From Ottelia alismoides (taxonomy: Eukaryota > Streptophyta > Magnoliopsida > Alismatales > Hydrocharitaceae), in contig JAZKJV010009773.1 in NCBI GenBank assembly GCA_037367405.1, positions 310,001-374,000 on the forward strand: a DNA stretch of 64,000 nt, given 5' to 3'. Shown here in pieces: positions 21,243 to 32,310 of this stretch. Position 1 is the first letter of the stretch, and each line of letters begins with the position of its first letter. Made by a program: the position numbers and the translations under genes. The notes under the pieces are model-generated. The model was given only the letters and a program-made list of their open reading frames with translations, made no database searches and was not told the DNA's origin.

Positions 21243-23306
21243 CTCTCTCACAAGCCGAAGCATGCAATGTTCAGCTTGGATAAATAGAAAGAAATCACTC
21301 ATTCACATAATACAGGACACTATAGACAATATATCAACTCAACGCAAACTCTGATGGCTTCCTGGCAAGGACGTTGCTTCTCATGTCGTGCTGGCTAGGA
21401 GGAACTGAAGGGTCAGAGTATGAGCTAAATCGAGTCTCCTCGTCAGAGAACGTGTGATATGTACTGCATATGCCAGAGTCATTGAAACTGGAATGAGCCT
21501 CCACCTGGAGAGCTCTGTCCCGCAATTGCTCCATCTCTCTGAGGGGCCAAACTGAAAAAGCTGTGAAAACATCCTCGTTGGAGTTCACGAACACTGGAGA
21601 ATGGAGTCTGAAAGTTTCCTCATCGGAGAACAGGGTCTCTTCCATTTTTGCTCAAAGAATGGGATCTCTACTCTAGAGTCCCTATGAATCCACATGAAAA
21701 CCCTTTTACTGACAATGGCTCCGAGAATGGGATATCTACTTTGTAGTCCATGTGAATCACATGAAAACCCTGAGTCCAAATCAAAGATGGGACCTCTCAA
21801 ATAATGAGCGCATACATGTGTGCATCAAACTGTAGACTCTGAAATAATATGAATATATAGTATGAATATGAACTTTAGAGTCTGAAATCAGGCTTGGAAT
21901 CTGAACTGGAGAATCTAAATCTTAACTGTACAACTCTACATAAAACTCCCACTTTCTCCCATACTAGTTGGAATAAATGACATCAACCAAGTTGGGATAA
22001 GAACTGGAGATGGGGAAAACAAAACAAATAAGCCGTCACATATTTTTCTCGGCTTTACTTCTCCCTCCTTTTTTAAGTCATTTTTTCATACTGACTCTTT
22101 TTGTACGATCTCTTTTAAAAAAACTCACGATCAACCCGATTGGGCCTAGAATAACCCCCTTCCTTTTTTAAAAATAACTACCGACTCACTTGGGCCCAAA
22201 TGCATTTCTCTGCTTCTTTTTTTATTTAACACTCGGCCCAATACCATGCACGGCTCCTTCCCCTTCCTTTTGTTTCTTTACAACACATCTTCCTCCCTAT
22301 TTTTTAAAAAACTTCCAGGCCTTGTTGGGCCAAAATAAATGTGTGGTCCATTTTTTTAAACTCTAACCTTTTTCGGTCGTGCATCAACTTTGGCTCAAAA
22401 AGAAAAAAAAACAAAACGGCAGTAGAGAGAAAAAAGAGGTGTTCTTATTTAGTGTTCATTCGAAGGAACCCCATTTCTCACGAAGGGGTCACCGTGGCAA
22501 AAGGCGCAAGGAGGGTACCGCTACATGCTAGAAGGGGAGCCGCTTGGGCGAGGTCGCTGGAGAGGAACAACACCACCTTGGCAATGAGGTTGCTGGAGAG
22601 AGCAGCACCACCTGGGCGAGGTCGCTAGGGAGGAGCAGTACTACTTATAAGGCAGATCATGAGATCATATCCCCTTCAGGAGTCGCGGTCTTTCTGGGGT
22701 TGATCTATGTGTGGGGATGTAGTTTGCAAGAAAAGGGAGTTCCGAAGCTTCGTTCTTTTCCCTTTTTCAAAGACGATTTCTGGTGTTAGGGCCTGGAAGT
22801 TGTAGGTGTGTCACGTGCTACTTCTTCTTCACAATGGGTTGTGCAAAAATTATCTAATCTTCACGATTACCGATGAATAAAGATTGTCGCATATGAATTA
22901 GGGTTTCGGGAATCCTAAACAAATCTTGAACTTCCTGGAATCATGTGGATATGATGGTTCTAGGAACAAGCATGATATGCGGATCTGGAGCCTAGATGTT
23001 ACTCCTAGTGATCGATGACACGTGAAACTTTAGGTCTTGTTCTTGAAAAATAGGGTTTTAGAGAAACCCTAGTTGTTTTATGTCTCGACGACTACGTGAT
23101 CTTCAAAACGTACAAATATGTGCACGATGAGCATGTAACAGAATAAATCCTCCTCGGATCGCTATTAACTACGGCTTTGATTAGGGTTTCTAACTTGAAC
23201 TGATTACAAACAAAATCTTCAAGAATAAGTATCCAAAATCTAACCCATTCTGATAATCGAATCTCAAACAAATTACGAACAAAAAAATAAATCCTCGAGA
23301 ATCGAA

Positions 23307-23321
23307 CCGGCTGTGATACCA
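23307..23321 (-). promoter_or_regulatory. Primer-binding site of element E
   Basis: On the minus strand TGGTATCACAGCCGG follows directly after the 5' LTR. It resembles the initiator tRNA-Met primer site TGGTATCAGAGC with one substitution. Confidence 0.82.
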
Positions 23322-23623
23322 TGTGGAAATGATAAGAAGAAGCGATAAACAAGAAAAAGCATGATAAGCATGAAGGATGCGAAGATTTTACGTGGAACCC
23401 TACTCTGTAGGGCGGAATGAAACCACATGAGAATGCCTCAAAGGGCGGATTCTTCTATTTCTTTCTCTCTCAGCTGATACAATGGGTGTGGGGTTTCTAA
23501 TATAGCCCCACAGACAGAGCATAGTCCCATTAACAGTAAATGTGGGACTAAACCTGTGGATGTGGTAATTGGACCCTGGAGGGATCCAATTACCCATCTC
23601 TACATATGACGCATACTCAAACA
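23322..23623 (-). repeat. 5' LTR of element E
   Basis: 302 bp, the partner of 20940-21242. It lies next to the primer site, which fixes the orientation as minus. Confidence 0.87.
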
Positions 23624-24159
23624 AGCCCGAAGGAGGATAAGACCTCCAAACCGACAAAGGACTAGTTCAACTATGTCACAGGAAAACCTCGTTACAATCA
23701 TGTTTTTTGTGACTTTTCTTTTGATTCTCATTATTAAAGACCAGGGACCAAATCCCCCTTGTAGGGCTTGTGTTAGGTAGTCAGCAGCCAATGTAAAAAA
23801 AAAGTTGAATCTTTCAATATGGATTTGAGCAAAAATCCAAGTAGCTGACCCTACTTATAGTAGAAGAAGGCTTTGCCATTTTATCAAACTACAAATTCTT
23901 GATCGGGGGATGTGAATCCAAGGTAGGAGAGTGTTACTAAAGTGGCATAATCTCAAGGTAGTGAGTTTTACGATTGTACAAGTCTATATTCAATCACAAA
24001 CACTTCCAACTACGAAGTGATATTGAATGAGCAATTGGAGTGTGAAAGAAGAGGCTTGCATGCTTGATGTGCATGCCTACATATTCCTTTGACACACAAA
24101 GGGATGGTATTCAAAAATTCATAAATTGTTTGGCGTTGTCAAGTACTTTGATGGAGTAG
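23624..24159. other. Intron 1 sequence, nothing recognised
   Basis: Non-coding DNA between element E and the RTE fragment. Confidence 0.5.
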
Positions 24160-24745
24160 AGAAGAAGTATTTGGAGCCAAATCTATGGAAGTTGGAGACG
24201 TTACTAATAGAATAAATGCAGGCTAGCTAAAGTGGAGAGGAGACTCTACTGTTTTATGTGATCAGAAAATTCCTTTGAAAATCAAATGAAAGTTTTACAA
24301 AGCAGTTGTGAGACATGTTATGCTTTATGGATCTCAATGTTAGAATATAAACCAAAGACATATGCAGAGAATGGGAGTAGCAGAAATGAAAATGCTAAGG
24401 TGGATATGTGGACACACGTAAAAATCGATTTCGGAATGATGCAATCAGACGAAAAGTTGGTGTAGCTCCGATCGAGGATAAGATGCTAGAAAATCGCTTA
24501 AGGTGCTTTGGCCATGTGCATAAGAGGTCAGTTGATTCACCAGTTAGGAGATGCGAGTTTTGGGATGTTGAGCTAGCTAAGAGAGGGCAAGGAAGGCCCA
24601 AGAAGTATTGGAATGAGACTATACGAAGGGATCATAGTTTTTTCGATCTAAGCTCAAGATTGACTCGAGATAGATCTGAATGGAGGCAAAGAATCCATGT
24701 AGTCGTCATTACTTAATGTGGGAAAAGGCTTTGTTGTTGTTGAAG
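24160..24745 (+). pseudogene. RTE-type LINE, 3' fragment
   Basis: The 3' end of an RTE-like reverse transcriptase. It contains VGDVTNRINAG, KFYKAVVRHVMLYGSQC, VAEMKMLRWICGHTRK and IRRKVGVAPIEDKMLENRL, then RLRCFGHVHKRS and a GRPKKYW segment. The readable final frame covers 24408-24716. It ends in a short TTG repeat (GGCTTTGTTGTTGTTG), the tail type usual for RTE rather than poly(A). The 5' part is missing, as is common for target-primed insertions. Stops in the earlier half make it non-functional. Confidence 0.88.
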
Positions 24746-25087
24746 ATTTGAGCCACGCTAATTTAAATATAACAACAAGAGGTCCTTCTTGACAACATAT
24801 CAAAGGCGACTTGGGCAGATTCAATGAGAACAATGTGTGGTAGATGCTATTATATGCCAATTTGCAATCAAATGTTTGACATACAATAAACCAACTATTA
24901 TAGTTTGGCTATCTTGTTTTTGGTGTTGATATTATAATACTCAATCATGCATATATCACTCTATGAAACTTGTTTGACTTTAAAACTTATATATCTTGGT
25001 GTAACCTTGCATATGGATGATAAAATCCATTGTTTATACGGATATCCAATCGTTCAAAGTACAATCCAACCGTTAATATCGATTGAG
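24746..25087. other. Intron 1 sequence, nothing recognised
   Basis: Non-coding stretch between the RTE tail and the LTR of copia element D. Confidence 0.5.
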
Positions 25088-25223
25088 TGTTATTTTATCA
25101 TTTATTGTTCTGTGTTTACATTTCTTTTCATATATGTTATGTAATTTTCTCAATATGGTTTCTCCTTTCTATGTAAGAGAACCCTACGGCCTCATGAATA
25201 AGCAATTCATTTTCCTTTCCACA
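25088..25223 (+). repeat. Probable 5' LTR of copia element D
   Basis: About 136 bp from TGTTATTTTATC to CTTTCCACA, with a TATGTAAGAGAACCCTACGG promoter core like that of the other copia LTRs. It is followed by GGTACTAGAGC, a decayed initiator tRNA-Met primer site. The left edge is placed by analogy with the other LTRs. Confidence 0.65.
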
Positions 25224-25689
25224 AGGTACTAGAGCAACAATCTAGACTAGAGCCATGTTGCCCTAGGACCCTCCCCACCAGCCGGCCTTCTTCTCTCCTC
25301 ATCTCACCACCACGTAACACCACACCACCCAGCAGGCTCTAGAGGCACCGCCGCCTCTCCGACAACGTGTTGCAGCCACCTAGTGAGCCCTAGCAGCGCC
25401 GTCGCTGCTCCAACAAGGTGTTGCAGCCATCAGCCCCTTCAGGGACATGTAGGCACCTCCTTACCACCTACAGGCTTCCACCAGTGGTAGCGACCACTAC
25501 TGACGCCTCCAAAGTCCGCCACCACCCTTAGGGTTCACCCTCGTGGCACTCACCAGTTGCGAGATCTCTCAAATGAACAGTCTATTTTTTGGGGTTCTTT
25601 TGGTGAAATCAGACCACTATATGGATTGTGTGCCCTAGAGCACCCTCTCGGTTGATGGGAACAGTTGTGAGCACTCACCAGCTACAGGA

Positions 25690-25870
25690 GTAATTAGATT
25701 TAAATAAAACACTAAGCATATTAGAATAAATTTTCTTTAAAAAAATAAAAAAAATATGGTATCTCCAAGCAAAAATCGATCGATTAGTTGGCCTAGTCGG
25801 GACTAGTTAGATACTCGGTCGGCACCCCCACCAACTAGACTAGTCGGACCTACTAGTCGGGTCAGTCAGG
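25690..25870. repeat. TAGTCGG-rich insert in copia D leader
   Basis: AT-rich DNA followed by clustered TAGTCGG, TAGTTGG and CTAGTCGG motifs at 25785-25865. A similar cluster appears at 32575-32720. This may be a piece of a hAT-like or other repetitive element; no terminal repeats could be fixed. Confidence 0.5.
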
Positions 25871-25979
25871 TGAACCTTAACAATAGAAGCTTGCACACAA
25901 AAACGAGTCTCCATATGATCGTGCAGATACATTTATATCGATCTATAGCCCCAGTCGAATAATTTTCGAACTCCTTTAT

Positions 25980-27256
25980 CATGTCAGAAACAAGGGTGGT
26001 ATATCTTCCTTCGGTGCCTTCAAGGGCTTGGCATCCATTATCAAGATGGATTGGACCAACTGTGAGTTGTGGTTCATTCATATTATGACCATCATGCAAT
26101 GTAATAACAAGGAGCACATTCTCTTCATGGAAGCAAAACGACATGTATGAGTGTGCATGGCTATCTAGTACTCTGACCATAGAGATAGTCAATGACATCC
26201 TTCATCAGCCCACTGCCAAGGCAATGTGGGACATCCTCGTTGACAATAACTCTCAGATGAGGAATGGGATATGCACCCAGCTTTTTACGAGTACGTCTTT
26301 ACCTCCTATGGAGGAGGCCTGTAGCAGACTCAATAATATCACGATTCCTTCTACGTCCACCATTCAGAACTTTTCTACGACGGTCGCATCTCGTTGTAGA
26401 AAAGCTCCATGTACGTTCAGAGGATAGGGTGTTCATGGCAGAGGAGGGAGGCACCCACATAAGCCATACACCTACTATCATCGTTCTAGCCACTCTGGAG
26501 TTACCTTCTACCTGAAGCATGGTTATCCCACTTTTGTTCGTATTGCCAATCAAGTTGAGCCTCCTGTCACTTTTACTAATCAAAAGATTGATGATATTGT
26601 CTCCCTTCTGAGGGAGATTATGACTCTTGTTACCGCCATTACTAGTGCTCCATCGAGCTCTTTAGGTATAGTGTATGCCCTTAACAGTTATTATAGGGCA
26701 GACATGACATCATGGATTATGGATTCTAGGGCATCTCATCATCTGTGGGGAGATAGAGCTCGTTTCACATCCTACAAATTCGTGCCCCCAGGCAGATCCA
26801 TTGTTATTGCATATGGGACAAATTCCCCTATTACAGGACGGGAAAAACTATTTGACGCCATCAATGTGTCTACAGAATGTGCTTCATGTACTTGATTTCT
26901 TTATGAATTTATTATCTATTAATCAAATCACCAAGGATCCGCATTGTCGTGCCATGTTTAACATCTCTTCTCATGTGTACTCATGGACAAGGTGATTGGA
27001 TGTGGTCGTGAACAAGTGGGTCACTACATATTGGTCCACTCTCCTTACGTTGGTACCCCTTCTGTTCCCATTGAGTCTGTCTCTCCATACATGTGGCACA
27101 TTCGATTAGGCCACCTTCCTAAGGAGAAGGTGCGTAGAATCCTCCCAAAGATCTCACCTCGGTCTAAATTTTAATGTGAGGTTGTTAGATTAGGAAACAT
27201 CACTGCTCTAGTTTTCCTGTTTGTCAGAGTCGTAGTAGCAGTTCTTTACTTGAACT
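25980..27256 (+). pseudogene. Copia element D gag, protease and pre-integrase remains
   Basis: Reads as gag from the ATG near 25980 (MSET, then FGAFKGLASIIKMDWTNCELW) with many frame changes. Then comes a zinc-knuckle-like part near 26460-26520 and the protease motif WIMDSRASHH at 26704-26745, in which the catalytic D-S-G became D-S-R. The last frame ends in RRILPKISPRSKF with an Arg codon where elements B and C have a TGA stop. Confidence 0.82.
27252..27256. repeat. Target-site duplication GAACT (left copy)
   Basis: GAACT at 27252-27256 is repeated at 32311-32315, immediately outside the LTRs of element C. Confidence 0.92.
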
Positions 27257-27402
27257 TGTTGGAAAAAGTGAGCAATCTATTATTCCAAGGAACCCTAGTC
27301 TCTCTTATATAGGGAGATACCTCATGGGTAAAATACATAAGAGTCCAGAAAGTAAACAGGAATTAAGAAACGGTACAAAACATAATAATTTAAGTGCCTA
27401 CA
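27257..27402 (-). repeat. 3' LTR of copia element C
   Basis: 146 bp; on the minus strand it starts TGTAGGCACTT and ends TTCCAACA. The first bases differ from the 5' copy, which starts TTTAGAGACATT. The rest is nearly identical. Confidence 0.92.
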
Positions 27403-27409
27403 CTCCTCC

Positions 27410-29140
27410 TTAAGATGGAGCATAGATGTCTATCATGCTCAGCTTGGAAGAACATCTCTGGAAGGGTCCTCTGAGCAACGGTTTGGTGAATATGTCAGCA
27501 GTCTGATCCCCTGAGCTAACGTGAGATGTAGATATCAAGCCTCTCTGTATCAAGTCTCTCGTGTAGTGGCAGTCAACTTCGATATGCTTTGTTCTTTCAT
27601 GGAATGCTGGATTGTTGGCAATAAACAATGATACCTGATTGTCACAATGAAGCTGCATGGGTAAAGGTACAGTTATATGTAGAACCTCTAGCACATATCG
27701 AACACACATCATCTCTGTGCTTGCTTGCGCCATGGGCCTATATTCAGATTCAGCACTGGACCTTGCCACAACAGTTTGTTTCTTACTTTTCCAAGAAACC
27801 AGAGAGCTCCCAACAAAAACGACAAATCTTGAGGTAGACTTTCGATCCTTAGGGCACCCTACATAATCTGCGTCTGCACATGCTGAGATAGATAAATCTG
27901 TGCCCTTTCGAAATAGGAACCCTGAGCCTGGAGAAGACTTTAGATACCTCAGTATCATGTATATGGCATCCATATGAATTTGTCTTGGATGCTTCATAAA
28001 TTGACTCACCCGGCTTACTGCAAAAGCAATATCGGGTCGAGTTATAGTAATATAAAGGAGCTTACCCACCATCTCTCTATATCTCCTCTTGTCTACTTCT
28101 GCAGTGTCATCGTCATACAGCTTCATGCTTGGATCCATAGGAGTACTCGATGGTCTGCATCCAACCATGCATGTTTTAATCAAAAAATCTGTAATGTACT
28201 TCCTTTGGGTCATCACTAGACCCTGTGCATTCCTGGTAAATTCCAACCCCAGAAAGTATCTTAGGGTTCCAAGATCCTTCGTAATTAACTGACGGCCCAG
28301 GAATGCTTTTGCCCTCTCTATTCCCTGAACATCATCTCCTGTAACCAGAATATCATCAACATAGATCATGATGACAACCATACCTGTAGGAGACTTCTGA
28401 ATGAACAACGAGTGATGTGCATTTGATCTTTTGAACCCCTGTTGTTCAATCAGATGGGAAAGCTTCTGGAACCACGCCCTTGGGCTTTGTTTAAGGTCGT
28501 AAATCGCCTTGTGAAGTCTACACACCATATGTGTCTCCCCCTCAGCAGTAAACCCCGGTGGTTGCTGCATATAGACTTCATCCTGCATATCTCCATACAA
28601 GAAGGCATTCTTGACATCAAGTTGAGATATAGTCCAGTCACGTACCACAGCAACTGATAAAAGAATGCGTAGAGTAGAGTGACAAGCCACTGGAGAAAAT
28701 GTATCCATATAGTCCACGCCATAGGTTTGTGTGAAACCTCTCGCGAACAGGCGTACCTTGTATCGATCTAGACTGTCATCAGCATGGTATTTAACCGTGA
28801 ATACCCACTTGCAGCTAACAATGGATGCGTCAGGGGGAGCATTAACCAAGCTCCATGTTCCACGAGACTGTAAGGCACGCATCTCGTCATCCATAGCCAG
28901 TCGCCAGCAATCAATCTTCATAGCTTCTTGATAGGTCTGTGGTATGTCCACGGAAGACAAAGCCGTTGCAAATCTCTGAAAGTCGCATGAGAGGCAATGA
29001 AAGGACACCTGGGAAGCAAAAGGATAAGACACACAAGTAAGTTTCTGCTTCCGGATAGCAATGGGAATATCAAGGTCGTCGTCCACTGAACTGGATGGTG
29101 TAGTCTCCTCCTGCAATGAAGAATCCTGCACATTTACCAT
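27410..29140 (-). CDS. Copia element C reverse transcriptase and RNase H (open frame)
   Basis: 576 codons without a stop, the longest intact transposon frame in the window. It contains the RT start (DDEMRALQSRGTWSLVN), KWVFTVKYHADDSLDRYKVR, GVDYMDTFSPVA, HLDVKNAFL-type QLDVKNAFLYGD, the catalytic box YVDDILVTGDD with both Asp residues, and the ITRPDIAFAVSRVSQF segment. RNase H follows (SACADADYVGCPKDRKS, SWKSKKQTVVARSSAESEY, CDNQVSLFIANN). The catalytic motifs expected of a copia polymerase are present. It would normally be cut from a gag-pol polyprotein, whose upstream part here is interrupted. Confidence 0.92.
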   Translation of the reverse strand: MVNVQDSSLQEETTPSSSVDDDLDIPIAIRKQKLTCVSYPFASQVSFHCLSCDFQRFATALSSVDIPQTYQEAMKIDCWRLAMDDEMRALQSRGTWSLVNAPPDASIVSCKWVFTVKYHADDSLDRYKVRLFARGFTQTYGVDYMDTFSPVACHSTLRILLSVAVVRDWTISQLDVKNAFLYGDMQDEVYMQQPPGFTAEGETHMVCRLHKAIYDLKQSPRAWFQKLSHLIEQQGFKRSNAHHSLFIQKSPTGMVVIMIYVDDILVTGDDVQGIERAKAFLGRQLITKDLGTLRYFLGLEFTRNAQGLVMTQRKYITDFLIKTCMVGCRPSSTPMDPSMKLYDDDTAEVDKRRYREMVGKLLYITITRPDIAFAVSRVSQFMKHPRQIHMDAIYMILRYLKSSPGSGFLFRKGTDLSISACADADYVGCPKDRKSTSRFVVFVGSSLVSWKSKKQTVVARSSAESEYRPMAQASTEMMCVRYVLEVLHITVPLPMQLHCDNQVSLFIANNPAFHERTKHIEVDCHYTRDLIQRGLISTSHVSSGDQTADIFTKPLLRGPFQRCSSKLSMIDIYAPS

Positions 29141-29150
29141 ATATGACCCG

Positions 29151-30226
29151 TCAGTGGTGATGCCATCTGAACATACCTGAGGCGTGATGGATGCCTGACG
29201 TGTAGCCTAAGCAGGACCTGACCGACGCGTACAAAATTTTGGTAAAGGTGGAATAGGAGGTTGTGGAGGTGGTGGTGGTGGAGTTGGTTGTGGTGGTAGT
29301 GGCGTAACAACTAACAACTGGAGCTGGAGTGGACTCAGGTGAACTCAAACTAGAGGAGGAGGAACATAGACATCATCATTGATAGTGGACGAGACCAGTC
29401 TGTCACCTGCAGGGGAAAAGTACATAACGGACTCAAAAAACGTGACATCAGCACTGATAGAATATTTCTTGTTTATGGGGTCATAACAGCGATAGCCCTT
29501 CTGAGTCCGAGAGTAACCTACAAAGACATACTTGACAGCTCTAAGAGAGAGTTTGTCAAGTCCAGGGGACAGGAGATGAACAAACGCAACAGTACCAAAG
29601 ACACGAGGAGTAAATGAGAATAATTCCTTATCAAGAAAAATGATAGACAGAGGAATTTTCTCACCAAGGACGGATGATGGCATACGATTGACCAGGTAGC
29701 AGGCTGTAAGGACAGCATCCCCCCAGAAAGTGATAGGAGCAGAACTCTGAATAAGGAGGGTTCGAGTGATGTCAAGAAGGTGACGATGCTTTCTTTCTGC
29801 CACGCCATTCTGCTGAGATGTGTAAGCACATGTGGTTTGGTGAATAATATCCTTAAACGAGAGAAACTGAGAGAGAGACTGGGTGCAGAATTCCAAAGCA
29901 TTATCTGTACGAATATATTTGATAGTAGAAGAAAAAACATTCTGCACTTCATTAATCAAATTTTTAATAACATCCCCTGCTTCAGATTTATTCTTTAAAA
30001 GAAAGACCCAAGATACACGAGAAAAGTCATCTACCACAACTAGATATAACCTGTGTCCCTGATGATCAGGCACACGACTCGGACCCCAAATATCAATGTG
30101 AAATAACTCGAACGGGGAGCTACTGCTCCGACTCTGATGACTAGGAAAGCTAGACCGATGATGCTTTCCCAACTGATACGCTTCACAGCGAAACGATGGA
30201 CTGGGAGAGATCTGAGGCAAGAAATG
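29151..30226 (-). pseudogene. Copia element C integrase
   Basis: The 291-codon frame 29345-30220 carries the zinc region (CEAYQLGKHHRSSF), both catalytic Asp segments (FHIDIWGP and RTDNALEF) and QQNGVAERKHRHLLD. The tail continues as VFVGYSRTQKGYRCYDPINKKYSISADVTFFE. One expected Cys of the zinc motif is replaced (CEAYQ instead of CEACQ). The frame is lost near 29345 before the linker to RT (29151-29345). The upstream boundary is an in-frame TGA at 30227-30229. Confidence 0.87.
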
Positions 30227-31675
30227 TCACATTTTCTGGAGCGGGAGATGAACAAAGCGAAGATGCCAGATGTACGGAGATACTGGTCCGATGGAATGAG
30301 AAAAGACGCCAGCATAAGAGTTCCGAAAAAGCCGATAGAGACCATTCTGCTCAGAGCCACAACCAATCACCCTGCCCGTTAGTATGTCCTGAAAAATAAG
30401 AGACGAGGGGTCAAATATAGCACGACAGTGCAAATCTTTCGTAATCTGACTAATAGATAACAAATTCATGGAAACCTCAGGAGCATGTAGAACATTCTGT
30501 AGATGCATAGAAGGTGATAAGGAAACCTCCCCCTATCCAACAAGGGGGAATGAATACCATCTGCTATCAGCACTGAGCGGCCATGTGGAATGTCCCTGTA
30601 GGACTAAAGTTTCTCTCTATCGCGGCAGAGATGATGGGCGGCGCCAGAATCTATAATCCAATCAGATATATCATGACAAGATATAAAGGCAGTAGCACTA
30701 CCTGAGGTACTAGCAGCAGCAGACGAGCTGGCAGAAGCTGCAGCATCAATATCTGAAGGTCCACCTGGAGGATCAGTAGACGATTGTGGCATAATATCAC
30801 GTAGACGTACCACAAGCTCTTCGAATCGGTTATCTATAGTGGATGCTGACTGGGGCAGTACATGCTCGGCTACACGTGTTGATGCTGGAAACCCATGCTT
30901 AGAGTAGCATGTATCATCCGAGTGGCATGTGCGATGGCAGAACGAACATGGCTGGCGAAAGCGACCTCCCCGTCTACGGGGTCCTCGTCCACGACCAGAA
31001 GACTGACCACCTCGCCCACGTGACACTGTCATCGTCGATGGGGGTGGAGTAGATATGCTGGAAGAAACTGATATGCGACTGAGCCTCCGGTAAACGTCCT
31101 CCATTGGAGGAATGACTGCATCGGCCAATATCTGAGAGTGGGTTGCCTCGTACTCAGGATCGAGGGCTACAAGTAGTACGCCCATCATGGTAGCGTTCCG
31201 AAATGTCTTCTGTTGTACAGGAGTCGCCGTGAGTGGTACGGTACTGTATAACTTCTCAAACATCCCTCTGAGGGACGTGTACAATGAGTGAAGTGGCCTT
31301 CCATTCTGCTTCATCGTGAATATATCATGTTGTAGCTGTCATTTTGGTCTCATTCCGCACTTGGGAATACGTAGCGGCCAGAATATCCCATATTGCCTTG
31401 GCAGTTGGCTGATGGAGGACATCGTTGGCAATCTCCATCGACAGTGTGCCTGACAGCCAAACCTTGGCATAAGAATCATCAGCCTCCTAAGAGGCATATA
31501 TCCCAGTCTTCTCTGTCAGCTCATCTTCGGTAAGTATATGCTTCTTACCGTTGGACTTCATGAGACTCATAAACTGCATCGTCCAGAGCTCATAGTTTGT
31601 CCTGTCCATCTTTACTATTGGTGCAGGACCTTTAAAGGCGCCTATGGAGGGCATATCAACTTTGTTCTCTGACAT
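30227..31675 (-). pseudogene. Copia element C gag, protease and pre-integrase region
   Basis: Starts MSENKVDMPSIGAFKGPAP at 31675. A stop at 31487 follows GIYAS, where a Trp codon seems to have become TAG. The frame shifts near 31337. The 236-codon part 30604-31314 carries the zinc knuckle CSFCHRTCHSDDTC and an intact protease site DWIIDSGAAHHLC. A further break near 30600 precedes the pre-integrase motif IWHLRFVHLPLQKM, which ends at the TGA 30227-30229. Confidence 0.88.
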
Positions 31676-31689
31676 GTCGCCGTAGATGA

Positions 31690-32158
31690 AGAACTAGAGA
31701 TTGTAGACCAGAAACCAGTGTCTACAAAAACTTGATGAGATTTGAGTGCATATTAAGACGTTACGCACTCAAATCCATGGAGATAGAATGGCCGACGAAA
31801 GAGGTAGTGTCGGCGTGTAAGGAAGGGGAACCCAGCGATTAGGGTTCCCTACCTAGGGCTTGAATCGGCGGAGTAGGGTGGCCTACGGCAAGGTGGGGGC
31901 CCCAGCTGCGTGAATGAGGGGGCCCGACGAAGTTGGGGCCCTACGGCAGCGTGAAGGAGAGGGCCTGATGAGGAGGAGGGGGGCTCGACGGCGTGGAGGG
32001 GGACCGACGACATGGAGGAGATCCGACGGAATGGAGGGGGTTCGGCGGCGTGGAGAGGGAGGCGGGGAGGGTCCCTACGGCGGCGGCGGAAGGGTGGTGG
32101 GGGAGGGGAGACCCGGCGGCGGTGGTGGAAGAGCTTAGGGTTAGGGTTAGCCCCTGGG
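31690..32158 (-). other. GC-rich leader of copia element C
   Basis: Counterpart of the leader of element B, between primer site and gag. The plus-strand frames seen here are compositional. Confidence 0.75.
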
Positions 32159-32169
32159 CTCTGAAACCA
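32158..32169 (-). promoter_or_regulatory. Primer-binding site of copia element C
   Basis: TGGTTTCAGAGC on the minus strand directly after the 5' LTR; the initiator tRNA-Met site with one substitution. Confidence 0.9.
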
Positions 32170-32310
32170 TGTTGGAAAGAGTGAGCAATCTATTATTCCA
32201 AGGAACCCTAGTCTCTCTTATATAGGAGAGACCTCATGGGTAAAATACATAAGAGTCCAGAAAGTAAACAGGAATTAAGAAACGGTACAAAATATAATAA
32301 TGTCTCTAAA
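32170..32310 (-). repeat. 5' LTR of copia element C
   Basis: 141 bp, nearly identical to 27257-27402 apart from its outer end. Right flank GAACT at 32311-32315. Confidence 0.92.

Larger units (their letters stand above)
20940..23623 (-). mobile_element. Non-autonomous LTR element, 2684 bp (element E)
   Basis: Two direct repeats of about 302 bp (20940-21242 and 23322-23623) flank a 2.1-kb interior. On the minus strand the 5' LTR is on the right. It is followed by a primer site TGGTATCACAGC (initiator tRNA-Met type with one change), and a purine tract GTGAGAGAG lies before the 3' LTR. The interior has no recognisable gag, protease, integrase or RT. The only sizeable frame (minus, 21334-21645) contains repeats of FSDEET but no known domain. 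The element therefore depends on proteins supplied by an autonomous relative. The size fits a small LARD or large TRIM class. Confidence 0.85.
27257..32310 (-). mobile_element. Full-structure Ty1/copia element, 5054 bp (element C)
   Basis: A minus-strand relative of element B. LTRs are 27257-27402 (3') and 32170-32310 (5'). The primer site reads TGGTTTCAGAGC, one change from the usual. The purine tract AAGGAGGAG precedes the 3' LTR, and the duplication GAACT flanks the element. It inserted into copia element D in the opposite orientation. Its RT-RNase H region is open and its integrase frame largely open, but gag is broken, so it is the best preserved element here yet not clearly autonomous. 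Confidence 0.95.

Noticed and set aside
31914..32184. Gly/Arg-rich open frames on the plus strand
   Set aside because: They are antisense to the GC-rich leader of copia C and have no known domain.
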